This document shows, piece after piece, positions 43,618 through 51,208 of a stretch of DNA of 64,000 nt (position 1 is the stretch's first letter; every line of letters starts with the position of its first letter). The notes beneath the pieces were generated by a model. The model made no database searches and had not been told where the DNA came from. It saw only the letters and a program-made list of their open reading frames with translations. The position numbers and the translations under genes were made by a program. The stretch comes from Jiangella ureilytica (lineage in GTDB: Bacteria > Actinomycetota > Actinomycetes > Jiangellales > Jiangellaceae): the NCBI RefSeq assembly GCF_004348545.1, contig NZ_SMKL01000024.1:1-64000 (forward strand). The letters run 5' to 3'.

Positions 43618-44184
43618 GTGGGTCTCCTCGACGCCCTCTTCGGTCGGTCCAAGCAGGTCCAGCCCAACCTCGACGCCCTGTTCGCGCTGCCCACGGCGGC
43701 GCTGACCCTGGAGGCGTCGGCCCAGATGCATCCCAGCGGGGTCGGCGCGGTGTGCTTCCGCCAGGCCGAGGGCGGCCCGTTCGCCCGGCTCAAGGCCGAC
43801 GTCACCACGCTGCTCGGCGGCTCCGAGCCCGAAGAGGTGCACGACGCCTACGGCTACACCTGGCTGGTCGTGAAGCGGCAGCCGGAGCAGATGTCCGAGC
43901 TGTGCACCGACCTCCACGCGGTGAACTCCACGCTCGAAGAGGCCGGCTTCGGGCCGTCGCTGCTGTGCACGACCATCGGGCTGCGCTCCGAGGACGGCCG
44001 CGGGCTGGCGCTGGTCTACCTCTACAAGCGCGGCACGTTCTACCCGTTCGCGCCCCTGGACGCGCAGCGGCAGGACCGCGACAACGCGCTGGAGCTGCAG
44101 GTGCGCGCCCTGGTCGGTGGCGACCTCCCCATCGAGCCCGACGTCACCCGCTGGTTCCCCGTCTGGGGCGCCCCCGGCGTCTGA
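43618..44184 (+). CDS. PspA-associated protein PspAB
   Basis: A 188-residue soluble protein of the PspAB family: MGLLDALFGRSKQVQPNLDALFALPTAALTLEAS, then GVGAVCFRQAEGG, WLVVKRQPEQMSELCTDLHAVNSTLEEAGFGPSLLCT, VYLYKRGTFYPFAP, and the closing PDVTRWFPVWGAPGV. The role is unknown; it is tied to PspA and HtpX by constant gene neighbourhood. GTG starts 4 bp after the htpX stop. Confidence 0.9.
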   Translation: MGLLDALFGRSKQVQPNLDALFALPTAALTLEASAQMHPSGVGAVCFRQAEGGPFARLKADVTTLLGGSEPEEVHDAYGYTWLVVKRQPEQMSELCTDLHAVNSTLEEAGFGPSLLCTTIGLRSEDGRGLALVYLYKRGTFYPFAPLDAQRQDRDNALELQVRALVGGDLPIEPDVTRWFPVWGAPGV

Positions 44185-44211
44185 CCCGAGGTGCCGCCGC
44201 TGCCGGAAGCT

Positions 44212-44237
44212 CCCCTCGCCCCGGGACGGACGAGGGG
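44212..44237. terminator. Weak hairpin between pspAB and nadA ends
   Basis: CCCCTCG and CGAGGGG form a 7-bp stem with a 12-nt loop. A second short stem, CTCGCG / CGCGAG, follows at about 44240-44257. The position between convergent gene ends supports a terminator, but the stems are short. Confidence 0.4.
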
Positions 44238-44260
44238 CGCTCGCGCGTGGACGCGAGGGG

Positions 44261-45445
44261 TCAGTCCTTGACGGCGCCGCTGCCGGGCAGTGCGAGCATG
44301 CGGTCGAGGGCGACCCCGGCCCAACGGGCGGTGTCGTCGTCGACCTCGATGCGGTTGACCACGCGGCCCTCGACCAGGCTCTCCAGCGTCCAGACCAGGT
44401 GCGGGAGGTCGATGCGGTTCATCGTCGCGCAGAAGCACACCGTCTTGTCGAGGAAGACGACCGTCTTGTCGGGGTGCTCGGCGGCCAGCCGCTTGACCAG
44501 GTTGAGCTCGGTGCCGACGGCCCAGGCCGAGCCGGCCGGCGCCTCGGCGATGGCCTTGATGATGTACTCGGTCGACCCGACGTAGTCGGCGCCGACGACG
44601 ACCTCGTGCTGGCACTCGGGGTGGACCAGCACGTTGACGCCGGGGATGCGGGCCCGGACGTCGGCCACGGACTCGGCGCTGAACCGGCCGTGCACCGAGC
44701 AGTGGCCCTTCCACAGCAGCATGGTGGCCGCGCGCAGCTCCTCGTCGGTGACGCCGAAGCCCGGCTTGTGCGGGTCGATGACCACGCAGTCGTCGAGCGA
44801 CAGGCCCAGCTGCAGAACGGCGGTGTTGCGGCCCAGGTGCTGGTCGGGCAGGAACAGCACCTTCTCGCCCTTCTCGAACGCCCACTCGAGAGCCTGCCTG
44901 GCGTTGCTCGACGTGCAGACGGCGCCGCCGTTGCGCCCGCAGAACGACTTGATGTCGGCCGACGAGTTCATGTAGGTGATCGGCACGGTGCTCGACGCGA
45001 CGCCGGCCTCTTCGAGCCGCGCCCACGCGTCCTCGACCTGCAGGATGCGGGCCATGTCGGCCATGGAGCAGCCGGCGGCGAGGTCGGGCAGGATCACCTG
45101 CTGGTGGTCGCCGGTGAGGATGTCGGCCGACTCGGCCATGAAGTGCACGCCGCAGAAGACGATGAACTCCGCGTCGGGGCGGGCGGCGGCGTCGCGGGCC
45201 AGCTTGAAGGAGTCGCCGGTGACGTCGGCGAACTGGATGACCTCGTCGCGCTGGTAGTGGTGCCCCAGGACGAACACGCGGTCGCCCAGGGCCTCGCGGG
45301 CCCTGCGGGCGCGCTCGACCAGGTCGGGGTCGCTGGCGGCGGGCAGGTCACCGGGACACTCCACGCCACGCTCGCTGGTGGGGTCGGCGTTCCGGCCCAG
45401 CAGGAGCAACGGGACGGGTGTCGACGGGGTCTGGGTCACGGTCAC
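44261..45445 (-). CDS. nadA: Quinolinate synthase
   Basis: A [4Fe-4S] enzyme that condenses iminoaspartate with dihydroxyacetone phosphate to quinolinate in de novo NAD synthesis. It has 394 residues, long-type. Marks: VLGHHYQRDEVIQFAD, GDSFKLARDAA, FCGVHFMAESADIL, GCSMADMA, ITYMNSSADIKSFCG, AVCTSSNA, and HPECQHEVV, which supply the cluster cysteines and active-site histidines. GTG at 45445. nadB and nadC are not in the window; nadE at 1.5 kb acts at the end of the same pathway. Confidence 0.96.
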   Translation of the reverse strand: MTVTQTPSTPVPLLLLGRNADPTSERGVECPGDLPAASDPDLVERARRAREALGDRVFVLGHHYQRDEVIQFADVTGDSFKLARDAAARPDAEFIVFCGVHFMAESADILTGDHQQVILPDLAAGCSMADMARILQVEDAWARLEEAGVASSTVPITYMNSSADIKSFCGRNGGAVCTSSNARQALEWAFEKGEKVLFLPDQHLGRNTAVLQLGLSLDDCVVIDPHKPGFGVTDEELRAATMLLWKGHCSVHGRFSAESVADVRARIPGVNVLVHPECQHEVVVGADYVGSTEYIIKAIAEAPAGSAWAVGTELNLVKRLAAEHPDKTVVFLDKTVCFCATMNRIDLPHLVWTLESLVEGRVVNRIEVDDDTARWAGVALDRMLALPGSGAVKD

Positions 45446-45556
45446 GGCTCGTCAGCCCTCTCTCCGGCAGTCGGCGCCAACCTGGGTGTGGGCGTGCGAC
45501 CGCGTCGCCTCGGCGCTGGTGACAACACACGCCGTCCTCACAATCGTCCCACGCCG

Positions 45557-46399
45557 TCAACCGAATCCGGTGGACGGGACGTACGGCGCGGGCGGGCGCA
45601 TGTGGCGTAACGCCAGGTAGGAGTCCTGGTCGATGCGCAGACCAGCGGCGAGGCCGACGTCGATGGCCCACTCCTGGTCCGATGTGAGATTGCGCACGTC
45701 GACGGCCGACCCGGGCGCCGAACGCGCCAGCGCGGCCCAGAGCAGCCGCTGCGCCACGGCCCGGTTGGTCGCGGCCAGCCGGGTGACGCCCCACGGCGCG
45801 ACGCAGGCGTAGCCGGTGCCGGTCAGCAGGTCGCAGACCAGCAGCGTGCTGTAGCCGAGGACGTGCGCGTTGTCGGGCCGGTGCGTGGCGCCGCGGACCC
45901 GGCGGTCCACGGAGTCGACCAGGTCGAAGTCGGCCGCGGTGCCGAGGCGGACACCGTCGACGGCGGGCAGGGCGGACCGGTCGACCACGCCGGTGAGCCG
46001 CATGGTCGGGTACAGCGTGAACCCGGCCCGGCGGTAGCGCCGCAGCGCCTGGTGGTCGGGCAGCGACGTCAGCATGCCGCGCAGGCAGCCGGCGCCGTAG
46101 CCGACGGCGGCCTGGAGCAGCGCGGTGCCGATGCCCCGGCCCTGGTGGCCGGGGTGGACGGCGTAGGAGGACAGGATCCACAGCAGGTCCCGGCGCAGCG
46201 AGATCGCGACGCCGGCGACGGGACCGGCGCCGCCGGCCTCGTCGGCGACCCAGCAGCCACCCGGGTCGGTGCCGAGCAGGTGCGCGGCCTGCTCGCGCCA
46301 GCGGCGGCGGTGGTCGCCGGTGCGGTCGGCGGGGTAGGCGAGTGCCGTCAGCCGCTCCACCGCGTCGACGTCCTCGGGTCGCATCGGCCGGATCCGCAT
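45557..46399 (-). CDS. GNAT-family acetyltransferase
   Basis: A 280-residue protein. The N-terminal GNAT domain (about 1-135) has MRIRPMRPEDVDAVERL and the acetyl-CoA loop VHPGHQGRGIGTALLQAA, then LPDHQALRRYRRAGFTLYPTMRL. The C-terminal half (VRLGTAADFDLVDSVDRRVRG...LRHMRPP) resembles the degenerate second GNAT domain of two-domain enzymes. Substrate unknown. ATG at 46399. Confidence 0.88.
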   Translation of the reverse strand: MRIRPMRPEDVDAVERLTALAYPADRTGDHRRRWREQAAHLLGTDPGGCWVADEAGGAGPVAGVAISLRRDLLWILSSYAVHPGHQGRGIGTALLQAAVGYGAGCLRGMLTSLPDHQALRRYRRAGFTLYPTMRLTGVVDRSALPAVDGVRLGTAADFDLVDSVDRRVRGATHRPDNAHVLGYSTLLVCDLLTGTGYACVAPWGVTRLAATNRAVAQRLLWAALARSAPGSAVDVRNLTSDQEWAIDVGLAAGLRIDQDSYLALRHMRPPAPYVPSTGFG

Positions 46400-46418
46400 G
46401 CCTCCACCGTCCCAGAGA

Positions 46419-47189
46419 TCACAGGTCGATCAGCAGCCAGGTGGCACAGGCGACCCCCACGCCGAGCACGGCCAGCCGCAGCCCGCGGTCGGACAGCCGC
46501 TGCGCGATCCGGGCGCCGATGATGCCGCCGGCCAGGCTGAACGCCGCCAGCACCACCGCCACCGACCAGTCGACCGGCCCGAACACCGCGAACACCGCCA
46601 CGGACAGCGCGCTGATCAGGAACGACAGGAACACCTTGAGCGCGTTGGCCTGCTGCAGCTTCGACGGGTGGACGAGCGCCAGCACGGCGAACAGCAGGAT
46701 GCCCAGGCCCGCGCCGAAGTAGGCGCCGTACGCCCCCGCGGCGAACACCCCGCCCTCCGCGACGCCCGGCCGGCCGTCGCGCTCCGGCGAGGCCGCGGCG
46801 CCGCGGGCCGCCAGCGCCCGCGACAACCGCGGCTGCACGACGATCAGCACACAGCTGCCGACCAGCAGGAACGGCACCACCGTCTCGAAGACGCCCGGCG
46901 GCGGGAGCAGCAGCAGGACGCAGCCCAGCCCGGCGCCGACCAGCGACACCGCGCCCGACACGGCCAGCCGGCGCCGCGACACCCCGCGCAGCTGGGCCCG
47001 GTAGGTGAACGCGCTCGACGCGTATCCCGGCAGCAGCCCGGCGGCCTTGGTGACGTTGGCGGTCAGCGGCGGCAGCCCCATCCAGACCAGGACCGGGAAG
47101 GCCAGCATCGCCCCGCCGCCGGCGACCGCGTTGACGATGCCGGCGAGCAACCCGGCGGCCGCGACGACGACCAGCTCGACGCCGTTCAC
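46419..47189 (-). CDS. TauE/SafE (TSUP) family sulfite/anion exporter-like permease
   Basis: A 256-residue membrane protein with about eight helices. The first repeat has GLLAGIVNAVAGGGAMLAFPVLVWMGLPPLTANVTKAAGLLPGYAS, typical of the TSUP family; the second has FGAGLGILLFAVLALVHPSKLQQANALKVFLS. Members export organic sulfonates, sulfite or other anions; the substrate is unknown here. The GTG start is 7 bp from the end of the GntR gene, so it is the last gene of a nagA-gntR-TSUP operon. Confidence 0.9.
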   Translation of the reverse strand: MNGVELVVVAAAGLLAGIVNAVAGGGAMLAFPVLVWMGLPPLTANVTKAAGLLPGYASSAFTYRAQLRGVSRRRLAVSGAVSLVGAGLGCVLLLLPPPGVFETVVPFLLVGSCVLIVVQPRLSRALAARGAAASPERDGRPGVAEGGVFAAGAYGAYFGAGLGILLFAVLALVHPSKLQQANALKVFLSFLISALSVAVFAVFGPVDWSVAVVLAAFSLAGGIIGARIAQRLSDRGLRLAVLGVGVACATWLLIDL

Positions 47190-47196
47190 CCGGCGC

Positions 47197-47892
47197 TCAC
47201 TCGGCGGGTCCGTAGGTCTCGTCGAGCAGGCGGCGGGTGTGGTCGACGTGCTCGGCCATGAGCGCGGCGGCGCGGTCCGGGTCGGATGCGGCCATGGCCT
47301 CGTAGACGTCCTGGTGCTGCCGCCACGACGCCGGCGCGCGGTCGAGGATGATCGACGCGAGGTACCAGTCGATGCGCACCTGCAGGCCGGCCAGTGTCTC
47401 GGCCAGCACCTGGCTGCCGGCGGTGTCGGTGACCAGCTGGTGGAACAGCCGGTTGAGGCCGACGAGCTCGCGCTTGTCGTCGCGATCGAGGGCGGCGAAG
47501 CCGTCGGCGCAGATGCCGGCCATGGCCCGCAGCGTCTCGGCGTCCATCCGCTGCGCGGCGAGCCGGGCGCTCTCGGCCTCGAGCAGCGTGCGCAGGTGGA
47601 ACACCTCGTCGACCTCGCGGCGGGTCGGTTCGTGCACGAACGCGCCGCGGCCGGAGCGCAGCTCGACGAAGTGGCTGCGGGCCAGCATCTGCAGCGCCTC
47701 GCGCACCGGCTGGCGGCTCACCTGCAGCCGCTCGGCCAGCGTCTCCTCGCGCAGGTGCTCGCCCGGCGCCAGCACGCCGTAGATGATCAGCTGCTCGAGC
47801 TCGGAGCGCACCCGGTCGCGCAGCGGGCCGCCGCGCGCGATGGGCCGCCACCCCGGCGTCCCCCTGGTCCGGGTCCGGTCGGCCAGGCTCAC
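47197..47892 (-). CDS. GntR-family transcriptional regulator (FadR/FCD subfamily)
   Basis: A 231-residue regulator. The winged helix-turn-helix has LRDRVRSELEQLIIYGVLAPGEHLREETLAERLQVSRQPVREALQMLARSHFVELRSGRGAFV. The C-terminal FCD ligand domain has VFHLRTLLEAESARLAAQRM and histidines in FHQLVTD and EHVDHTRRLL that can bind metal. GTG overlaps the nagA stop (GTGA), so it probably controls nagA and the TSUP gene. The effector may be an amino-sugar derivative, by context only. Confidence 0.93.
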   Translation of the reverse strand: MSLADRTRTRGTPGWRPIARGGPLRDRVRSELEQLIIYGVLAPGEHLREETLAERLQVSRQPVREALQMLARSHFVELRSGRGAFVHEPTRREVDEVFHLRTLLEAESARLAAQRMDAETLRAMAGICADGFAALDRDDKRELVGLNRLFHQLVTDTAGSQVLAETLAGLQVRIDWYLASIILDRAPASWRQHQDVYEAMAASDPDRAAALMAEHVDHTRRLLDETYGPAE

Positions 47893-49127
47893 GCCGTCTC
47901 CTCGCGGTCGTAGACGATCTCGCCCCTGACATAGGTGGTGCGGACCCGCAGCTCGGCGTCGAGCACGACCAGGTCGGCGTGCTGGCCGGGGATCAGCCGG
48001 CCGCGGTCGGTGAGGTCCAGCGACTCCGCCGGGACGGCGGACGCCATGCGCAGTGCGTCGGCCGTCTCGACGCCACCGAGGCGGACGACGGTGCGCACCG
48101 CGTCGCACAGCCGGTCGACGCCGCCGGCCACGGCGCCGGTGAGGGTCCGCGCCCCGTCCTCGGTGACCTCGACCTCGGTGCCGTCCCAGCGCGTCTGCCG
48201 GCCGGGCTGCAGGCCGGACACGTCGGAGCCGTCGCTGACGAGCATGATCCGCTCCCAGCCGGCGACGCCGACGGCGAAGCGCACCATCTCCGGGGCGACG
48301 TGGACGCCGTCGCCGACGATCTCGCAGCGCACCCGCGGGTCGGCGAGCAGCGCAGGAACGGGCCCGGGGGAGCGGTGGTGCATGGGCGGCAGCGCGTTGA
48401 ACAGGTGCGTGGCGCGGTTCAGACCACGCCGGACGGCCGCCTCGGCCTGCTGGAACGACGCGCCCGAGTGGCCCAGCGACGGGTGCACGCCGGCCTCGGC
48501 GAGCCGGGCGACGGCATCCATGCCGTCGGGCAGCTCCGGCGCCAGCGTCACGACCTTGACGGCGCCGTCTCCGGCCTCGAGCAGGGCGTCGACGGCCTCG
48601 GGCGACGGCAGCCGGAGGTGCTCGGGACGGTGGACGCCGCGGTGCGACGGGTCGAGGAACGGCCCTTCGGCGTGGATGCCCACCAGGTCGACGCCGTGAC
48701 CCCCGGCCAGGCGGCCGCGCAGGCCGGCCAGCCCGTCGAGCGACCGGTGCAGCTGGTCGGCGCTCGCGCCGGACGTGGTGGCCAGGCAGGACGTGACGCC
48801 GCCGGCCGCAAGCCAGCGGGAGATGCGGATGCCGGCGGCGGCGTCGGCGGCCATGAAGTTGGCGCCCAGGCCGCCGTGCACGTGGGTGTCGACGAATCCC
48901 GGCGCGACGATGCAGCCGGTGGCGTCGTGCACGATGTCGACCCGGACCGCGTCGGACGGGTCGGTGCCGGCCGGGACCTCGCCGGCGGCGATGGTCTGGA
49001 TGACGCCGTCGCCGAACACGACGGAGCCGGGCTCGAGGCGGCCGTCGGCCCACAGCAGGATGCCGCCGGTGAGCGCGGTGCGCGGCGGCCGGGTTCCGGG
49101 CGTCCGCCGGCTGCTGGACGCGGTCAC
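47889..49127 (-). CDS. nagA: N-acetylglucosamine-6-phosphate deacetylase
   Basis: Removes the acetyl group from GlcNAc-6-phosphate in amino-sugar catabolism and cell-wall recycling. It has 412 residues. Marks: APGFVDTHVHGGLGANFM, GIHAEGPFLDPSHRG with the metal-binding Glu, LGHSGASF, NRATHLFNALPPMHHRSPGPV, and LVSDGSDVSG with the catalytic Asp. GTG at 49127 was chosen because the longer frame lacks similarity and GGGGGT precedes this codon. It is first in the operon with the GntR gene and TSUP permease. nagB is not in the window. Confidence 0.94.
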   Translation of the reverse strand: MTASSSRRTPGTRPPRTALTGGILLWADGRLEPGSVVFGDGVIQTIAAGEVPAGTDPSDAVRVDIVHDATGCIVAPGFVDTHVHGGLGANFMAADAAAGIRISRWLAAGGVTSCLATTSGASADQLHRSLDGLAGLRGRLAGGHGVDLVGIHAEGPFLDPSHRGVHRPEHLRLPSPEAVDALLEAGDGAVKVVTLAPELPDGMDAVARLAEAGVHPSLGHSGASFQQAEAAVRRGLNRATHLFNALPPMHHRSPGPVPALLADPRVRCEIVGDGVHVAPEMVRFAVGVAGWERIMLVSDGSDVSGLQPGRQTRWDGTEVEVTEDGARTLTGAVAGGVDRLCDAVRTVVRLGGVETADALRMASAVPAESLDLTDRGRLIPGQHADLVVLDAELRVRTTYVRGEIVYDREETA

Positions 49128-49264
49128 GGTGCACCCCCCACCCGCGCGGCGGACATGTCGTGCACGGACGATACCCGTCGCGGAGGCTCGGGTAACCGGC
49201 CGAGGAGCCGGATGGTCGCCGCCTGGAGTGCCACCCGTGCCTTGTGAGCAACTATCCAGGTCAT

Positions 49265-49278
49265 AGTACGAATGCATA
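49265..49278. promoter_or_regulatory. Candidate GntR-type operator upstream of nagA
   Basis: GTACGAATGCATAC is a partial palindrome (10 of 14 positions symmetric) in a noticeably A+T-richer stretch (about 49245-49290). It lies 138 bp upstream of nagA and about 100 bp upstream of the divergent glycerate kinase gene. GTA/TAC arms fit FadR-type sites loosely. Confidence 0.3.
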
Positions 49279-49374
49279 CAGGATGCAGAACCGTCGAGTC
49301 AAGACGGCCGCTGCGTTCGGGCCGCAGCATGGACGGCGCCGTGACCGGTGTGCGACATACGGCACACTCGGACC

Positions 49375-50496
49375 ATGCGGATCCTGGTTGCACCGGACAA
49401 GTTCGCCGGAACGCTCACCGCGGTCGAGGCCGCCGACGCCATCGCCGAGGGCTGGCGGCGCAGCGCACCCGGCGACGACGTCGTGGCCGTGCCCATGGCC
49501 GACGGCGGTCCCGGCTTCGTCGACGTCCTGCACTCCAGCCTCGGCGGCGAGCTGCTCGCCGCCACCGTCGCCGGGCCGCTCGGTGAGCCCGTCCCGGCCA
49601 CGTTCCTGCTGGCCGGCGACACCGCGTTCATCGAGTCCGCGCAGGCCTGCGGGCTGGCGCTGCTGCCGCTCGGCGACGACGGCCGCACGCCGTTGCCCGG
49701 TTCGGCCGCGCGGGCGTCCACGTACGGCGTCGGCGAGCTGGTCGCGCACGCCGTCGACGCCGGGGCGCGGCGCGTGGTCGTCGGGCTGGGCGGATCGGGC
49801 ACCAACGACGGCGGCGCCGGGCTGCTCGCGGCGCTGGGCGCGGTGGCGAAGCCCGAGGGCGCGCTGCTCGGCGGGTCCGACGCGCTGGCCGGGCTCACCG
49901 ATCTCGACCTCGCGCCGGCCCTGGCCAGGCTCGACGGCGTGGCGCTGGTGGCGGCGTCCGACGTCGACAACCCGCTGCTCGGCCTGCGCGGCGCCACCAA
50001 CGTGTTCGGCCCGCAGAAGGGCATCGTCGACGACGGCGCCAAGCTGGCGGCCGACGGGGCGCTGGCGACGTTCGCCGACCTCGCCGACCGCCGGGTCGCC
50101 GACCACCGCGGGGCCGGCGCCGCAGGCGGGCTGGGCTACGCGCTGCTGCTGCTCGGCGGCGTGCGCGAGCCCGGCTTCGACACCGTCGCCGGCGCCGTCG
50201 GACTGTCCGACCTCGTCGCCGGCGTCGACCTCGTCATCACGGGCGAGGGCAAACTGGACTGGCAGTCCATGAGCGGCAAGGTCGTGTCGGGGCTGGCGGC
50301 GCTGGCCGGTCCGGCGCTGCGCCCGTGCATCGCCGTCGCAGGCGCCGTCCAGGTCGGCAACCGCGAGCTGCGCGCCAACGGCATCGAGGCCGCGTACGCC
50401 ATGGTCGACATCGTCGGCACCGAGGAGTCGTTCGGCCGGCCGCGCGAGAGCCTCGCCGCCGTCGCCGAGCGCGTGGCGCGCACCTGGAGCCGCTGA
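49375..50496 (+). CDS. glxK: Glycerate kinase (GarK/GlxK type)
   Basis: Phosphorylates glycerate, linking glycerate to glycolysis. It has 373 residues. Marks of glycerate kinase family 1: MRILVAPDKFAGTLTAVEAADAIAEGW, VPMADGGPGFVDVL (usually ADGGEGT), VVVGLGGSGTNDGGAGLLAALG, GPQKGI and VITGEGKLDWQSMSGKVV. ATG at 49375 gives the conserved N-terminus. In mycobacteria a homologue sits beside the HesB/ErpA gene as it does here (Rv2205c-Rv2204c from memory). Confidence 0.93.
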   Translation: MRILVAPDKFAGTLTAVEAADAIAEGWRRSAPGDDVVAVPMADGGPGFVDVLHSSLGGELLAATVAGPLGEPVPATFLLAGDTAFIESAQACGLALLPLGDDGRTPLPGSAARASTYGVGELVAHAVDAGARRVVVGLGGSGTNDGGAGLLAALGAVAKPEGALLGGSDALAGLTDLDLAPALARLDGVALVAASDVDNPLLGLRGATNVFGPQKGIVDDGAKLAADGALATFADLADRRVADHRGAGAAGGLGYALLLLGGVREPGFDTVAGAVGLSDLVAGVDLVITGEGKLDWQSMSGKVVSGLAALAGPALRPCIAVAGAVQVGNRELRANGIEAAYAMVDIVGTEESFGRPRESLAAVAERVARTWSR

Positions 50497-50512
50497 CGAG
50501 ATGTGTGACGCG

Positions 50513-50527
50513 GAAGGAATGTCCTTC
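50513..50527. promoter_or_regulatory. Short palindrome ahead of erpA
   Basis: GAAGGA-ATG-TCCTTC is a perfect 6-bp inverted repeat around 3 nt, 57 bp before the erpA start codon and just after the glycerate kinase stop. It could be an operator for the Fe-S gene. The evidence is its position and symmetry only. Confidence 0.3.
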
Positions 50528-50583
50528 TGCCGGGTCGCGTTGTAGCGTGGAGACGTAGTCCGACCTCGAAGCAGGAGAACGAG

Positions 50584-50931
50584 ATGACGGTTCAGGAACA
50601 GGTCGCCGACGGTGTCGTGCTGACTGACGGCGCGGCATCCAAGGTCAAGGCGCTGCTCGACCAGGAGGGCCGCGACGACCTGGCGCTGCGCATCGCCGTT
50701 CAGCCCGGCGGCTGCTCGGGCTTGCGTTACCAGCTGTTCTTCGACGAGCGCTCCCTCGACGGCGACGTCGTCAAGGTCTTCGGCGGCGTCAACGTCGTCG
50801 TCGACCGCATGAGCGCCCCGTACCTCGGCGGAGCCACCATCGACTTCGTCGACTCCATCGAGAAGCAGGGGTTCACCATCGACAACCCCAACGCCGGCGG
50901 CTCATGCGCCTGCGGCGACTCCTTCCACTGA
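50584..50931 (+). CDS. erpA: Iron-sulfur cluster insertion protein ErpA/HesB
   Basis: A 115-residue A-type Fe-S carrier that passes clusters to apoproteins. The three conserved cysteines are in QPGGCSGLRYQLFFDE and at the C-terminal GGSCACGDSF. ATG follows AGGAGAA. It is followed by a strong terminator, so it is the end of its transcript. Client proteins in this window could include LipA, NadA and QcrA. The homologous gene in mycobacteria is Rv2204c (from memory). Confidence 0.95.
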   Translation: MTVQEQVADGVVLTDGAASKVKALLDQEGRDDLALRIAVQPGGCSGLRYQLFFDERSLDGDVVKVFGGVNVVVDRMSAPYLGGATIDFVDSIEKQGFTIDNPNAGGSCACGDSFH

Positions 50932-50944
50932 GCGGTCGCTCACC

Positions 50945-50979
50945 AAGGCTCTCGTCCCCTCGCCGGGGACGGGAGCCTT
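50945..50979. terminator. Strong bidirectional terminator after erpA
   Basis: AAGGCTCTCGTCCCC and GGGGACGGGAGCCTT form a 15-bp stem with one G-U pair, around the loop TCGCC. The A/T ends of the stem give a short U-run in either direction. It sits between convergent erpA and tusA. Confidence 0.88.
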
Positions 50980-50986
50980 CGTGCTG

Positions 50987-51208
50987 TCAGTGCCGCCGGC
51001 GGACGGTGTAGGCGTCGCCGTCGGCGCCCAGGTACTCGTGGCCGCGCATGCGACACCACGCCGGCACGTCCGACGCCGCGGCGGGGTCGTCGGCCAGCAC
51101 CGTCACCAGCGCGCCGACCTCGGCCTCGCCGATGTGCCTGGCCAGCTCGATGATCGGCAGCGGGCAGCGCATCCCGCGGCAGTCGAGCACCGGCGTGGCG
51201 TCGCTCAC
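50987..51208 (-). CDS. TusA-like sulfurtransferase
   Basis: A 73-residue SirA/TusA family sulfur carrier. The catalytic cysteine is in CRGMRCPLPIIELAR (CPxP motif). The remainder is a small two-layer fold: VGALVTVLADDPAAASDVPAWCRMRGHEYLG. It accepts persulfide sulfur from a cysteine desulfurase; the GTG start overlaps the desulfurase stop (GTGA), which strongly suggests the two are partners. The downstream target, such as tRNA thiolation or molybdenum cofactor, is unknown. Confidence 0.92.
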   Translation of the reverse strand: MSDATPVLDCRGMRCPLPIIELARHIGEAEVGALVTVLADDPAAASDVPAWCRMRGHEYLGADGDAYTVRRRH

